Assembly (NCBI GenBank): GCA_012837735.1
Contig: DUQP01000028.1
Span: 1 to 62,215 of the forward strand
Reading direction: 5' to 3'
From: Bacillota bacterium
Lineage (GTDB): Bacteria > Bacillota > Sulfobacillia > UBA3575 > DUQP01
DNA length: 62,215 nt
Part shown: positions 24,168-32,567 of the stretch, piece after piece
Position numbering within the stretch: position 1 is the stretch's first letter
Layout: the number at the start of each line of letters is the position of its first letter
Notes under the pieces: generated by a model
Told to the model about the DNA's origin: nothing
Databases searched by the model: none
What the model saw: only the letters and a program-made list of their open reading frames with translations
Program-made: the position numbers and the translations under genes

Positions 24168-26681
24168 CTACTGCACCGGGATAATAGTAGCAGGTGCCAA
24201 AGCCCGCATACTATCCCAAGCATCCCAGATCAGTACCCGCACCTCGTAATTCCCCTGCTCCGGTAACGCCATGCCCCCCACCACCTGTGCCACTTCCCCA
24301 GCGGCCAGGTTGCGGGCCAAATAGCTATAACTCATCAATGCTCCATCACCCAAGTCATAAAGCGCAAACACGACCAAAACCGGCGTAGCTTGACCCTGAT
24401 TGGTCACTTCCACTTGCAAATCCGCGTCCTGGCCAAGCAAAAAGGATGCCGGGGCCTGCACCGTACACGCGATACTGCCCCCCACAGTCACCTGCTGCGT
24501 AGCCCGCACCAGCACCGGCTTGCCATCTCCATCAAACTGCTCGGCCACAACCACGAAATCTCCCGCTGTGTCCATCGCAAATGTCACAGTACCGCTGGCG
24601 TCCGTAATCTTTTCCTGCCCGCCCACTGTGACCGTCGCCCCGGCACATGGCACTGGTTGTGTGCCCGCTGCCGGCAGAGTTTTCAATGTCACCGTCAACT
24701 CGTCCCCAAGCCAAAGGTCGCTCTCACTGACCTGCAGATCAATCAGCGGGGTATCGAAGTCTCCGTAGTACCAGATCACCTGATCACCGGCCGTTATGGC
24801 GAAATCTCCCGGACCAACCTCTACCGGACAGCGCGCGCCAGCCCGCACCACGGCGAAGTTCCAGCCATCCCAGCCGCCAAACTGGCCGCTCATCTCCCCG
24901 GCAATCCCGGTCACGAACGGCGATCCCCATTCATAGCTGACGGTATGGTCCAGGTCCTGCAAAGCAGACACCAGGGCGGCGTAGACGCTCGGCGCACCGC
25001 TGTCGTAACCAATAGCATCGGGCACGGCCGTGCTGGCCAGCGTTACGAGTCGTTCTGGCACCAGGGTCGTGGACACTCCTTCCACCCGCACCCGCACCGG
25101 CACCGGCTCCACAACCACAGACTTTTTCTCAGCCCGCACCAAAATTGGTAGCCCGGCATTATCCGTCAACTCGGCAGACACCAGCAGCGTACCCGCTTCC
25201 CGAACCATAAAAACGGCCTGGCCTTGCGCGTCCGTTGCCGCGGCCTGCGATCCAAATGAGACCCAGGCCCCAACCACCGGATGGCCGGCATAATCCGTCA
25301 CGGTCACCGTCACCTGATCCCCCAATTCCGCCTCCGAAGCGCTGACCGACAGCAAGGCCAAACCCTCAGTCACATCCCACTGCCCGTAATACCAAACGAT
25401 CAGATCGCCTTCCTGGAGCACAAAATCGGCTGCCCCCACCAATATCTCCTGTTCTACCCCGGCTCGTATCACGGCATAGCTCCAGCCGTCAAAACCACCC
25501 AGTTGGCCATTGCTTTCCCCGCCAATCCCCGTCACAAACGGCATTCCAAAGCTATAATCAACGCTGAAGGTGTGTTCACCGCCTAGAGCCGCAACCAGAG
25601 CACCGTAAGCGGTCAGATCCTGGCAGTCATAATCATTTCCCTGAGCATCTGTGACAATCGTCTCACTGACGGCCACGTTCACAGTCTCCAATATGGTCTC
25701 ATGCAGTCCTTCCACCCGTACGCTTACCGTGACCGGCTCTACGGCGGCATCTACGGCCAGCTGGCGGTATTTTGAGGAGCCCTGGCACAGATCAGCCAAA
25801 GCGCCCAGGGCCTGATAAGTCGCCATACTGTTTGGTCCCCCGCCAGCGGTATGGCAATAGGTGCCATCCGCAAGTTGGAAAGACAAAAGTCCATCCAGGG
25901 CGGTTTTGCCATCCAGGGACCAACGCGGGTCCGTCAGCGGCTCCTCCCCTAGGGCAATCAGTGCCTCCAGGGCTGCCGCAGTTGATTCACAGCTTTTGGC
26001 CTTCCCGGGACTGACAAAAAACATGCCATCGGCTGTCACTTGCCGGCAACTCTCCAAAAATGTCAGACCTGCCGCCAAAGCGGCGGCCACATCGGGTCGA
26101 TCGCTATGACCGCTCAGTGCGATCAAAACCATCGCTGTCAGGTCAACGTCCCCATCACCGGCCAACCGCCAGCCACCGCTGGCATCCTGTTCCCCCAACA
26201 GGTAAGAAACAGCCGCTTCCTGGTCATAGGCCACCCCGGCCAAATCCAGGGCCGTGATTGCCCAAGCTGTGGCTGCCACCTGTCCGGCGAATGAGCCATT
26301 CGCTTGTTGAGCGCCCAACAAAGGCTGGACGTAGTCCGTCCCCTGGAAAGCGCGCGGATTGTATCCGGCAGCCATAATGCCCAGCATTTCCCGGGCGTAG
26401 TCGGAGGCCACCAATGTCTCACCAGGCTGGTAGCGACCGCGCACCTCTCCCCCGCTCCACTTCAGGCCCAGCGTTTCCCAAGCATTCAAGTGGTTCTGGT
26501 CTGCATAATGCACATGCAACAAATTAATAGCCGGCGTTACCCGCTCACTGGCCTGGGCTGGGAAGCCGAAAGCGCCGCACAGTAACAAGCTAATCAGCAG
26601 AATCCCTAGTAATCTCACCCGGGCAACGCAAAAACCCTCACTGCCAGGGCGTGAGGGTTTACCGCTGTTTTTGTCAAACAT
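24168..26681 (-). CDS. Secreted alpha/alpha-barrel protein with two DUF4430 domains (transcobalamin-like architecture)
   Basis: The 837-residue protein has a long basic leader and hydrophobic segment (22-40) with cleavage after AQA, then helical barrel repeats (about 95-310: QQANGSFAGQ, EQDASGGWRL, QLADGTYCHT), DUF4430 number 1 (about 317-437: FDGWSYAVIR, GDLIVWYYGQW), an Ig-like linker, DUF4430 number 2 (about 528-643: WDGWNFAVVR, GDQVIWYYG), another Ig-like domain and a CARDB-like C-terminus. Barrel plus DUF4430 is the order found in intrinsic factor, haptocorrin and transcobalamin. No SLH or lipobox, so it is secreted or held by other means. ATG 26681 has RBS AGGGGGCGG; a terminator-like hairpin falls inside codons 8-17, so a downstream start (GTG 26618) is also conceivable. 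Directly under a cobalamin riboswitch. Confidence 0.84.
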   Translation of the reverse strand: MFDKNSGKPSRPGSEGFCVARVRLLGILLISLLLCGAFGFPAQASERVTPAINLLHVHYADQNHLNAWETLGLKWSGGEVRGRYQPGETLVASDYAREMLGIMAAGYNPRAFQGTDYVQPLLGAQQANGSFAGQVAATAWAITALDLAGVAYDQEAAVSYLLGEQDASGGWRLAGDGDVDLTAMVLIALSGHSDRPDVAAALAAGLTFLESCRQVTADGMFFVSPGKAKSCESTAAALEALIALGEEPLTDPRWSLDGKTALDGLLSFQLADGTYCHTAGGGPNSMATYQALGALADLCQGSSKYRQLAVDAAVEPVTVSVRVEGLHETILETVNVAVSETIVTDAQGNDYDCQDLTAYGALVAALGGEHTFSVDYSFGMPFVTGIGGESNGQLGGFDGWSYAVIRAGVEQEILVGAADFVLQEGDLIVWYYGQWDVTEGLALLSVSASEAELGDQVTVTVTDYAGHPVVGAWVSFGSQAAATDAQGQAVFMVREAGTLLVSAELTDNAGLPILVRAEKKSVVVEPVPVRVRVEGVSTTLVPERLVTLASTAVPDAIGYDSGAPSVYAALVSALQDLDHTVSYEWGSPFVTGIAGEMSGQFGGWDGWNFAVVRAGARCPVEVGPGDFAITAGDQVIWYYGDFDTPLIDLQVSESDLWLGDELTVTLKTLPAAGTQPVPCAGATVTVGGQEKITDASGTVTFAMDTAGDFVVVAEQFDGDGKPVLVRATQQVTVGGSIACTVQAPASFLLGQDADLQVEVTNQGQATPVLVVFALYDLGDGALMSYSYLARNLAAGEVAQVVGGMALPEQGNYEVRVLIWDAWDSMRALAPATIIPVQ
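26632..26660 (-). terminator. Terminator-like hairpin inside the start of the first ECF-operon gene
   Basis: Minus-strand AAACCCTCAC and GTGAGGGTTT form a perfect 10-base stem with a 9-base loop, followed by TTTTTGCG. It lies about 60 bases past the cobalamin riboswitch core, the usual place for its expression-platform terminator, yet falls within the open frame of the downstream gene. Confidence 0.65.
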
Positions 26682-26719
26682 ATAACCGCCCCCTTTTATT
26701 CCCCGAAGGTTCATGCGGT

Positions 26720-26885
26720 TTGAGAACAGGCAGGTTTCCTGGCTCCGGGTCATCGCCCAAGTCACCTTCCCGGGATTCCCCAGTGGCTGACTGACTAAGG
26801 CTCGACCGTTACAGTGGCGGGACCGCACCGGATTTGCACCGGTTTCCCTTTTACCCCACAAAAATAGGCACCTATTCCCATGACC
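26720..26885 (-). promoter_or_regulatory. Cobalamin (B12) riboswitch
   Basis: Read on the minus strand, the segment contains all classic elements: ATAGGTGCC near the 5-prime end, AAAGGGAAACCGGTGCAAA (P3/L4-type core), GCGGTCCCGCCACTGTAA, and the B12 box GAGCCAGGAAACCTGCC at 26727-26745. Downstream, AACCGC (rc 26715-26720) can pair with GCGGTT (rc 26684-26689) next to the ribosome-binding site, and a terminator-like hairpin follows at 26632-26660. Cobalamin binding should shut off the seven-gene operon. The mechanism (translation block, termination, or both) is inference. Confidence 0.95.
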
Positions 26886-26974
26886 GTATTTTGTTGCTAC
26901 CAATATTCGCCACCGGCCAGGACAATCCTGCCTAGCAAAACGAAAACCCCTTTGGCGACAGAAAGGGACATCAA

Positions 26975-27002
26975 TTGCACATCTCCTGAGTTACAGTAAA
27001 AT
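26975..27002 (+). promoter_or_regulatory. Candidate promoter of the cis-prenyltransferase gene
   Basis: TTGCAC and TAAAAT are separated by 16 bases and lie about 28 bases before the start codon, whose ribosome-binding site is AAAGGAGG. Confidence 0.5.
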
Positions 27003-27030
27003 AGAACGGCAAACGAAAGGAGGATCCCTG

Positions 27031-27705
27031 ATGGGCATACCAAAGTTCAAGCGCTTGCCTCGCCACATCGGCGTGATACCCGATGGCAATCGCCGGTGGG
27101 CGGAAAAACACGGATTGCCCAAAGAGGCGGGCTACGATAAGGGGATCGGTCCCGGATTCGAACTATACCAAATCTGTTTGGAACTCGGCATCGAGGAATT
27201 GACTTTGTATGGCTTCACCCATGACAACACAAAAAGGCCGGCCAAGCAGAAAAAAGCCTTCCAAAAGGCCTGTGTGGACGCGGTGGAGATGTTGGCCCAC
27301 CGCGATGCTGCCCTGTTGGTGGTCGGCAATTTCCAGTCACCGCTCTTCCCTCCGCAGCTTCTCCCTTACCGGCAACGGGTCACTTTTGGGAAAGGCTCGA
27401 TACGCGTCAATTTTTTGGTCAACTACGGCTGGCATTGGGATCTGGGCCAGGCGATAGCGAATTCCAGTCAACCAAAGGCGGGTGGTAAAGAAGGTATCCA
27501 TAGCCTGCTGGCATCCCGGGACGTCTCGCGCATCGATTTAATCGTGCGCTGGGGCGGACGCCGGCGGTTGAGCGGGTTTTTGCCAGTCCAGTCTGTGTAC
27601 GCCGATTTTTTCGTCCTCGATGAGTTGTGGCCGGACTTCCGGCCCGAGCAATTATACGACGCCTTGCGCTGGTATGAGGATCAGGACGTCACCCTGGGGG
27701 GATAA
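27031..27705 (+). CDS. Undecaprenyl-diphosphate-synthase-like cis-prenyltransferase
   Basis: A 224-residue cytoplasmic protein of the UppS family. The substrate-binding P-loop-like motif HIGVIPDGNRRWA is intact near the N-terminus, and the C-terminal block SGFLPVQSVYADFFVLDELWPDF is typical. The usual RTSGE motif is replaced by RWGGRRR, a divergence in a region that binds isopentenyl diphosphate. It is somewhat shorter than housekeeping UppS (about 240-250). It may be a second cis-prenyltransferase with a different chain length or role. RBS AAAGGAGG gives the start. Confidence 0.8.
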   Translation: MGIPKFKRLPRHIGVIPDGNRRWAEKHGLPKEAGYDKGIGPGFELYQICLELGIEELTLYGFTHDNTKRPAKQKKAFQKACVDAVEMLAHRDAALLVVGNFQSPLFPPQLLPYRQRVTFGKGSIRVNFLVNYGWHWDLGQAIANSSQPKAGGKEGIHSLLASRDVSRIDLIVRWGGRRRLSGFLPVQSVYADFFVLDELWPDFRPEQLYDALRWYEDQDVTLGG

Positions 27706-27727
27706 CATATGCCTGCCCCCCAGACCG

Positions 27728-30148
27728 TTAATCCGTTACTCCCGTTGTCAATACTTTCACCGGTACCTTATGCAAGTAAGTGTTGCTGACAAAGATGGAC
27801 TGGTTCGGAAAACGATAGCTCTGGCGCACCGTCACCGCCACCACCACATCAAATGTGCCGGCACGGGCCCACACCACCTGGAAACGCGGGGCCGGATAAA
27901 TCTGCACCTGTTGATTGTGGGTATAAGGGGGTTGATTGACAATGGCCTGTACGGTGAAAAGCGCCGGACGCCCGGTGATCCACTGGTCAGGACCATTAAT
28001 AATAATCTCCACTTGCGGTTCCTGAATCGTCTCGGCAGTGAAAACTCGTTGTTCTCCGCCTGTCAAGATCTCCACTTGCCAACTCATTTCCCTGAGTGCC
28101 CGCCCATTATTGGCCCAAGAAGTGGCCCGCACCCTGTAGGTGCCCGGGAGGGCGAAACTATGGCTGACCTCGGTGACGATATGGGTCGGGTCGTCATCGA
28201 CCATCTGCTCACCATCACCAAAATCCCATTCCCAACGCGAGTGGAAAGTACGCTGCTCCTTTTTACCTGTGGTCAGCTTGGAATGGCGAATCACCTGGAT
28301 CAAAGGAATATCATCCGGAACTGTAATCCCGCCCGGGAGCTCCGGCCCGGAGTCCACTGGTACTGGCGACGTTATCGATCCCGCCTGCCAATTCATCTGG
28401 CAAGAAAACTCGCCCCCCGGCACCTCATAACAAGCACCCACATTCTCCGGCGCCAGCCCGTGTGCCTGCAGGCGACAACCTACCCGCACCCTTTGCCAGC
28501 CCTGCTCCAACGGCAATTCACCCACTTGATTGAAAAACGATTCCTGGCCCTGGCCATCCCAGACGCGCACCCACGTCTCGACGCCCACTCCAGTGATACC
28601 TGGGACGCGCCCGGCCAAGTGGGGCATATTCAGGCAGTCGACTTTAATCTGGACAGTACCGGCCGCGCCCAGCCCATCCTGGGGGACGAACTCAAAATAG
28701 GTTGGTTCCCAGAGACTAGCCGGAGCTTTGCCCTGCCAGCAGTCAGTTTGACCCCGCACATGATGGACCGCCGCTGCCTGGCACCCCGCCAGTTGTTGCG
28801 TGATGAACTCCTGCACGGCCCGGTTGCTGCGCAGAGCAAAGTGATTGAGGTTCACCAGGCCCTGATATAACTTGAATACATCGTCCCGGTAAAGGGGCAA
28901 AAATGTCGCAGCGGTCTCTACGATCGCATCGTTGGCAGATACGGTATCATAAAGGGCGGCCCAAACATTGAACACCTCACCGGCCACAGTCACATATCGC
29001 ACTGGGAGATCCTCGCTGCTACGCCGTTCAGCTTCCTGGGCGTTCCAATGCCATAGGAAGTAATTGGCCAAAAAACTCTCCGAGCCCCCGGGCAACTGCA
29101 CTTCTTCCTCCAATAAACAACGCACCGCCTCACTGGCCGGGTCCACCTGCAGGAAATGGGCCACTCCGCGGGCTGCCAACCCCGGCCACAGTCGCCGGAT
29201 GATGTCCCCAAGCAGCTGCCGGCCCGCTTTCACGACCAGTACTTTCACGGCGTTCCAAAACGTCAGCTTGCCACTCAAAAACAGGTCGCTTGGTCTTATA
29301 GAGACCAAAAACCCCTTCACGCCGCGGCGGCTGAGATAGTATTGTCGGCCCACCTGAGCCGCGGCCGCTTCGTAGTAAGCGGCAGTCAGATCAGTCCCGG
29401 GTTCCGGATGGGTGGTCGGCAACCCGCGCACATAATCGGCCCGCAACAAGGGACGTTGCGCCAGACAAAACGCATTGCGATAAAATTCTGGCTGCTCCCT
29501 GATCAACCACTCGCCATAATCCTGCGCCTCAGTCCGGGGCGTGGCAGAAAGCAGCCGGGCATAAAAAAAGAAATCCTCAAACCATTGCCGGTGCCGGTTT
29601 GCTCTTGTCGCAACATAAGCCAACTCGTCAAATCCTTCGCAGTCCTCGCCACCCAACCCCGTCTTCTGGGCATATTGCATAAAGACCAGCAAGCGGGCCA
29701 GGTTGGCGCCAAAAGAGCCCCGCCCCGGCGGTGCCAGCCGCACCAGTGTGCGCACATCCCCGCCATATTGCGGTGAGTTGATGTAGTAACGCGCCACCAG
29801 GCAACCCATGCTGTGTGCCACCACATCCACGCTCGTAGCTCCAGACAACTTTTTGGCCTGTTGAATGACGGGGATGAGATAGCGGTGGCAAATGTCCACG
29901 TAACTGGCCTGGTTGTCCTGTCGGTAGTCACACACAAACAGTGTCTGCCCAAGCACATAACCCTTATTAATCAGATGCTGATATAGGCTTCCGGCTTCTC
30001 CGGGTCTGCCAAAGGCATGTTCCGGGTTTGATGCCAAGCCATGCACCAATACCACTGGTACCTGGCTCGTAGCCCGGGCGGGGGCAGGCAATAAGACAGA
30101 CACAAAAACCAACAGCAGTAAACCAGTTCCCAACCGGCGCGGGTCCAC
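27728..30148 (-). CDS. Secreted lipase/esterase-like alpha/beta hydrolase with a PKD domain
   Basis: The 806-residue protein has a signal peptide (hydrophobic about 7-25), then an alpha/beta-hydrolase domain: oxyanion region VVLVHGLASNP and nucleophile elbow AHSMGC (Ser about 112), as in class II lipases and PGAP1-like esterases. The middle (about 180-450) is hydrolase-like and insertional; residues about 610-690 form a PKD domain (WEWDFGDGEQ, HSFALPGTYRVRATS); a beta-rich tail follows. No anchor is seen. GTG at 30148 is chosen because AAGGAG lies 8 bases upstream. Natural substrate unknown; surface lipids or polymers are possible. Confidence 0.82.
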   Translation of the reverse strand: MDPRRLGTGLLLLVFVSVLLPAPARATSQVPVVLVHGLASNPEHAFGRPGEAGSLYQHLINKGYVLGQTLFVCDYRQDNQASYVDICHRYLIPVIQQAKKLSGATSVDVVAHSMGCLVARYYINSPQYGGDVRTLVRLAPPGRGSFGANLARLLVFMQYAQKTGLGGEDCEGFDELAYVATRANRHRQWFEDFFFYARLLSATPRTEAQDYGEWLIREQPEFYRNAFCLAQRPLLRADYVRGLPTTHPEPGTDLTAAYYEAAAAQVGRQYYLSRRGVKGFLVSIRPSDLFLSGKLTFWNAVKVLVVKAGRQLLGDIIRRLWPGLAARGVAHFLQVDPASEAVRCLLEEEVQLPGGSESFLANYFLWHWNAQEAERRSSEDLPVRYVTVAGEVFNVWAALYDTVSANDAIVETAATFLPLYRDDVFKLYQGLVNLNHFALRSNRAVQEFITQQLAGCQAAAVHHVRGQTDCWQGKAPASLWEPTYFEFVPQDGLGAAGTVQIKVDCLNMPHLAGRVPGITGVGVETWVRVWDGQGQESFFNQVGELPLEQGWQRVRVGCRLQAHGLAPENVGACYEVPGGEFSCQMNWQAGSITSPVPVDSGPELPGGITVPDDIPLIQVIRHSKLTTGKKEQRTFHSRWEWDFGDGEQMVDDDPTHIVTEVSHSFALPGTYRVRATSWANNGRALREMSWQVEILTGGEQRVFTAETIQEPQVEIIINGPDQWITGRPALFTVQAIVNQPPYTHNQQVQIYPAPRFQVVWARAGTFDVVVAVTVRQSYRFPNQSIFVSNTYLHKVPVKVLTTGVTD

Positions 30149-30245
30149 TGGCCCCACTCCTTACATTTTTTTCCATATGACTTCGTCGCCCCCCTTCCCG
30201 CTCCTGCCGCACTTTTTGGCGAGCAAATGATTTTTGCTCGACAGC

Positions 30246-30268
30246 AAAAAGCCGGGGTTGCCCCCGGC
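30246..30268 (-). terminator. Terminator after the 2-hydroxyacid dehydrogenase gene
   Basis: Minus-strand arms GCCGGGG and CCCCGGC form a compact hairpin followed by TTTTTGC, 20 bases past the stop codon. Confidence 0.82.
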
Positions 30269-30287
30269 CTGTGATTCTTTTTCGCTA

Positions 30288-31238
30288 CTACATGACGTTC
30301 TGTGGGTTTCCTGCTAGCCAGGCAGTGATGTTGTCAAAGACGATCTTGGCCCGTTTGAAAATCGCCTCTTCAGTTGCAAAAGCCACGTGCGGGGCTACCA
30401 CCACGTTTTTGGCATTTAGCAGCGGGTGGTCCGCGGGAATGGGCGGTTCCATCTCAAACACATCAATGCCGGCGCCGGCAATCTTCCCGTCATTTAAAGC
30501 CGCCGCCAGGGCTTCGCTGTCCACGATCGGACCGCGCGCACAGTTCACCAAGACACTGGTTGGTTTCATCAAGGCGATCTTCCCTGCGTTAATTAAACCC
30601 TTCGTCTCGTCGGTCAACGGAGCGTGCACAGTGACGACATCGCTTTCGGCCATCAACTCATCAAGAGAAACATATTTTGCGCCCAGCTGCTTCGCTTCTT
30701 CCCTCTCAACCGGGTCACAGACCAGCAAACGGCAGCCGAAGGCCTGACCCAATTCCGCCACCCGCAGGCCGATCTTGCCCGTGCCGACGATTCCGAGGGT
30801 TTTCCCGAACAATTCATTGCCGATTAAACCGGCCCTGGTCTTGCCGGCTCTGGTGGCAGCATCACAGGGCAACATGAACCGCATCACTGCTATCATAAAT
30901 CCGAACGCCAATTCCGCCACCGCATGGGTCGCATAGCCGGAGGAATTACAGACTATTATTCCCAATTCCCGGCAAGTAGCCATATCAATGTGGTCCACGC
31001 CTGTAAAAGCGACTGAGATCAGCTGCAAGTTAGGAACGGACCTGATCACCTCGCCGGCCAAGGGCAAACTAGTCAGTAACAACACATCGGCATCCTTCGC
31101 CCGCTCCATCAAAACCGCATTGTCCTCCACCCGATCAGCAAAGGCCACTACTTCGTGCCCTGCCGCAACCAGCGGTTTTGCCAGTTCCTGAAATTCGGCG
31201 GCGCTGATTCCCAAAGGTTCCAATGCCACGATCCGCAT
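30288..31238 (-). CDS. D-isomer-specific 2-hydroxyacid dehydrogenase
   Basis: A 316-residue NAD(P)-dependent dehydrogenase of the D-2-hydroxyacid family. The Rossmann motif GIVGTGKIG and the catalytic triad are present: Arg in NCARGPIVD, Glu in VFEMEPP, His in APHVAFATEE. It lacks the ACT domain of long SerA. It could reduce hydroxypyruvate, glyoxylate or another 2-oxoacid, or act in serine synthesis. The ATG at 31238 is preferred over the upstream GTG because AAAGGGG lies 8 bases before it. It is a single-gene unit with its own terminator. Confidence 0.88.
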   Translation of the reverse strand: MRIVALEPLGISAAEFQELAKPLVAAGHEVVAFADRVEDNAVLMERAKDADVLLLTSLPLAGEVIRSVPNLQLISVAFTGVDHIDMATCRELGIIVCNSSGYATHAVAELAFGFMIAVMRFMLPCDAATRAGKTRAGLIGNELFGKTLGIVGTGKIGLRVAELGQAFGCRLLVCDPVEREEAKQLGAKYVSLDELMAESDVVTVHAPLTDETKGLINAGKIALMKPTSVLVNCARGPIVDSEALAAALNDGKIAGAGIDVFEMEPPIPADHPLLNAKNVVVAPHVAFATEEAIFKRAKIVFDNITAWLAGNPQNVM

Positions 31239-31368
31239 TACAAACACCCCTTTCGAGCCATTCTCCTAATGTGCAAATTCACAATAATTTCCTAAAATCC
31301 TCTCTTGCCACGGGGTTTTTCTTCCCCTCCGCGGCCAAGACCATGGCTGTGGAGCACTGCCTGTTTCC

Positions 31369-32565
31369 CTAAAGGGCAGGGGGCTCTGCCCCGCGCGTGA
31401 AGTCCACTTGCCAGCATTCTGCCACCGCCCCCCGCACCAAAGCGGACACATCCAGGGCCTTTTCCGCCCGCTCCACCGGCCCTAAGTGCGGTTTTGTCTT
31501 CGGGTGTTGCGGCACAAACACTGTGCAACAATCCTCATATGGGCGCACAGAAATATCATAAGTGCCGATCCGCTGCGCCCGGGCAATGATCTCTTCTTTA
31601 TCAAAACCCACTAAAGGGCGCAGGATGGGCAGGTTCGTGACAGCATTAATCGTATATATGCTTTCCAGGGTTTGGCTCGCCACCTGTCCAACGCTTTCAC
31701 CCGTCACCAACGCGCAGATCCCGTCCCGTTCCGCCAGAGCACTAGCAATGCGCAACATCATCCGGCGCATGATTGTCACGCGCAGGCCCTCCGGACAATG
31801 CGTCTGGATGTCCGTTTGGATGGCGGCAAAGGGCACCACCGTCAAGCTGATCCGGTGCTGAAAGGCGGTCAACACCTGACACAGGTCATAAACTTTTTGG
31901 CGGGCCCGTTCACTGGTGAATGGGAAAGAATCAAAATGCACCGGGCGAATGGCAATACCGCGTTTCATGGCCATCCATCCCGCCACCGGGCTGTCAATGC
32001 CACCCGACAGCAGCAACAGGCCCGGGCCGCTGGCACCGACCGGCAAACCACCTGGCCCGCGCCAGACCTCGGCCCACACGAACGCTTCTCGTTCCCGCAC
32101 CTCCACATGCACATTGATATCCGGGTGATGCACATCCACCGATAGGTGATCTATGGCACTGAGAACCGCCCCGCCCACCAGGCGGTTTAATTCCAGCGAG
32201 CGATGCGGAAAGGACTTATTTGACCGGCGCGCCGTCACCTTGAAAGTGGGGTGCACCAAACCACGCCTTTCCATAATACCCTTTACCAGGGCAACGGCTT
32301 TGGTCTGGATGGCCTGCAAATCCAACCGGGCCCGTTCGGCTACCGCCACCGAAACCACCCCGAAAACCCGGCTCACATCTTCCCCGACCTGATAAGGATC
32401 TATCCCATCTACCGTCTCCACCAGCACACGGCCGTGGATGCGCTGCACACGGGCCCGTTCCCCCACCATCCGGCGCAGATTGCCCACCAGACGGTTTTCG
32501 AATTCGCGCCGATTCTTACCCTTTAAACTAATCTCGCCGTACCTGATTAGCAACAAGCCACCCAT
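31369..32565 (-). CDS. thiI: tRNA 4-thiouridine synthase / thiamine sulfur transfer protein ThiI
   Basis: The 398-residue protein has an N-terminal ferredoxin-like domain, a THUMP domain (about 60-165) and a PP-loop ATPase with SGGIDSPVAGW near residue 187. It adenylates tRNA U8 for 4-thiouridine synthesis. The C-terminal rhodanese domain of the enterobacterial form is absent, as in most Firmicutes. It starts 2 bases after the cysteine desulfurase gene, the usual sulfur-donor partner, so the two form a functional pair. Confidence 0.95.
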   Translation of the reverse strand: MGGLLLIRYGEISLKGKNRREFENRLVGNLRRMVGERARVQRIHGRVLVETVDGIDPYQVGEDVSRVFGVVSVAVAERARLDLQAIQTKAVALVKGIMERRGLVHPTFKVTARRSNKSFPHRSLELNRLVGGAVLSAIDHLSVDVHHPDINVHVEVREREAFVWAEVWRGPGGLPVGASGPGLLLLSGGIDSPVAGWMAMKRGIAIRPVHFDSFPFTSERARQKVYDLCQVLTAFQHRISLTVVPFAAIQTDIQTHCPEGLRVTIMRRMMLRIASALAERDGICALVTGESVGQVASQTLESIYTINAVTNLPILRPLVGFDKEEIIARAQRIGTYDISVRPYEDCCTVFVPQHPKTKPHLGPVERAEKALDVSALVRGAVAECWQVDFTRGAEPPAL

Positions 32566-32567
32566 TC

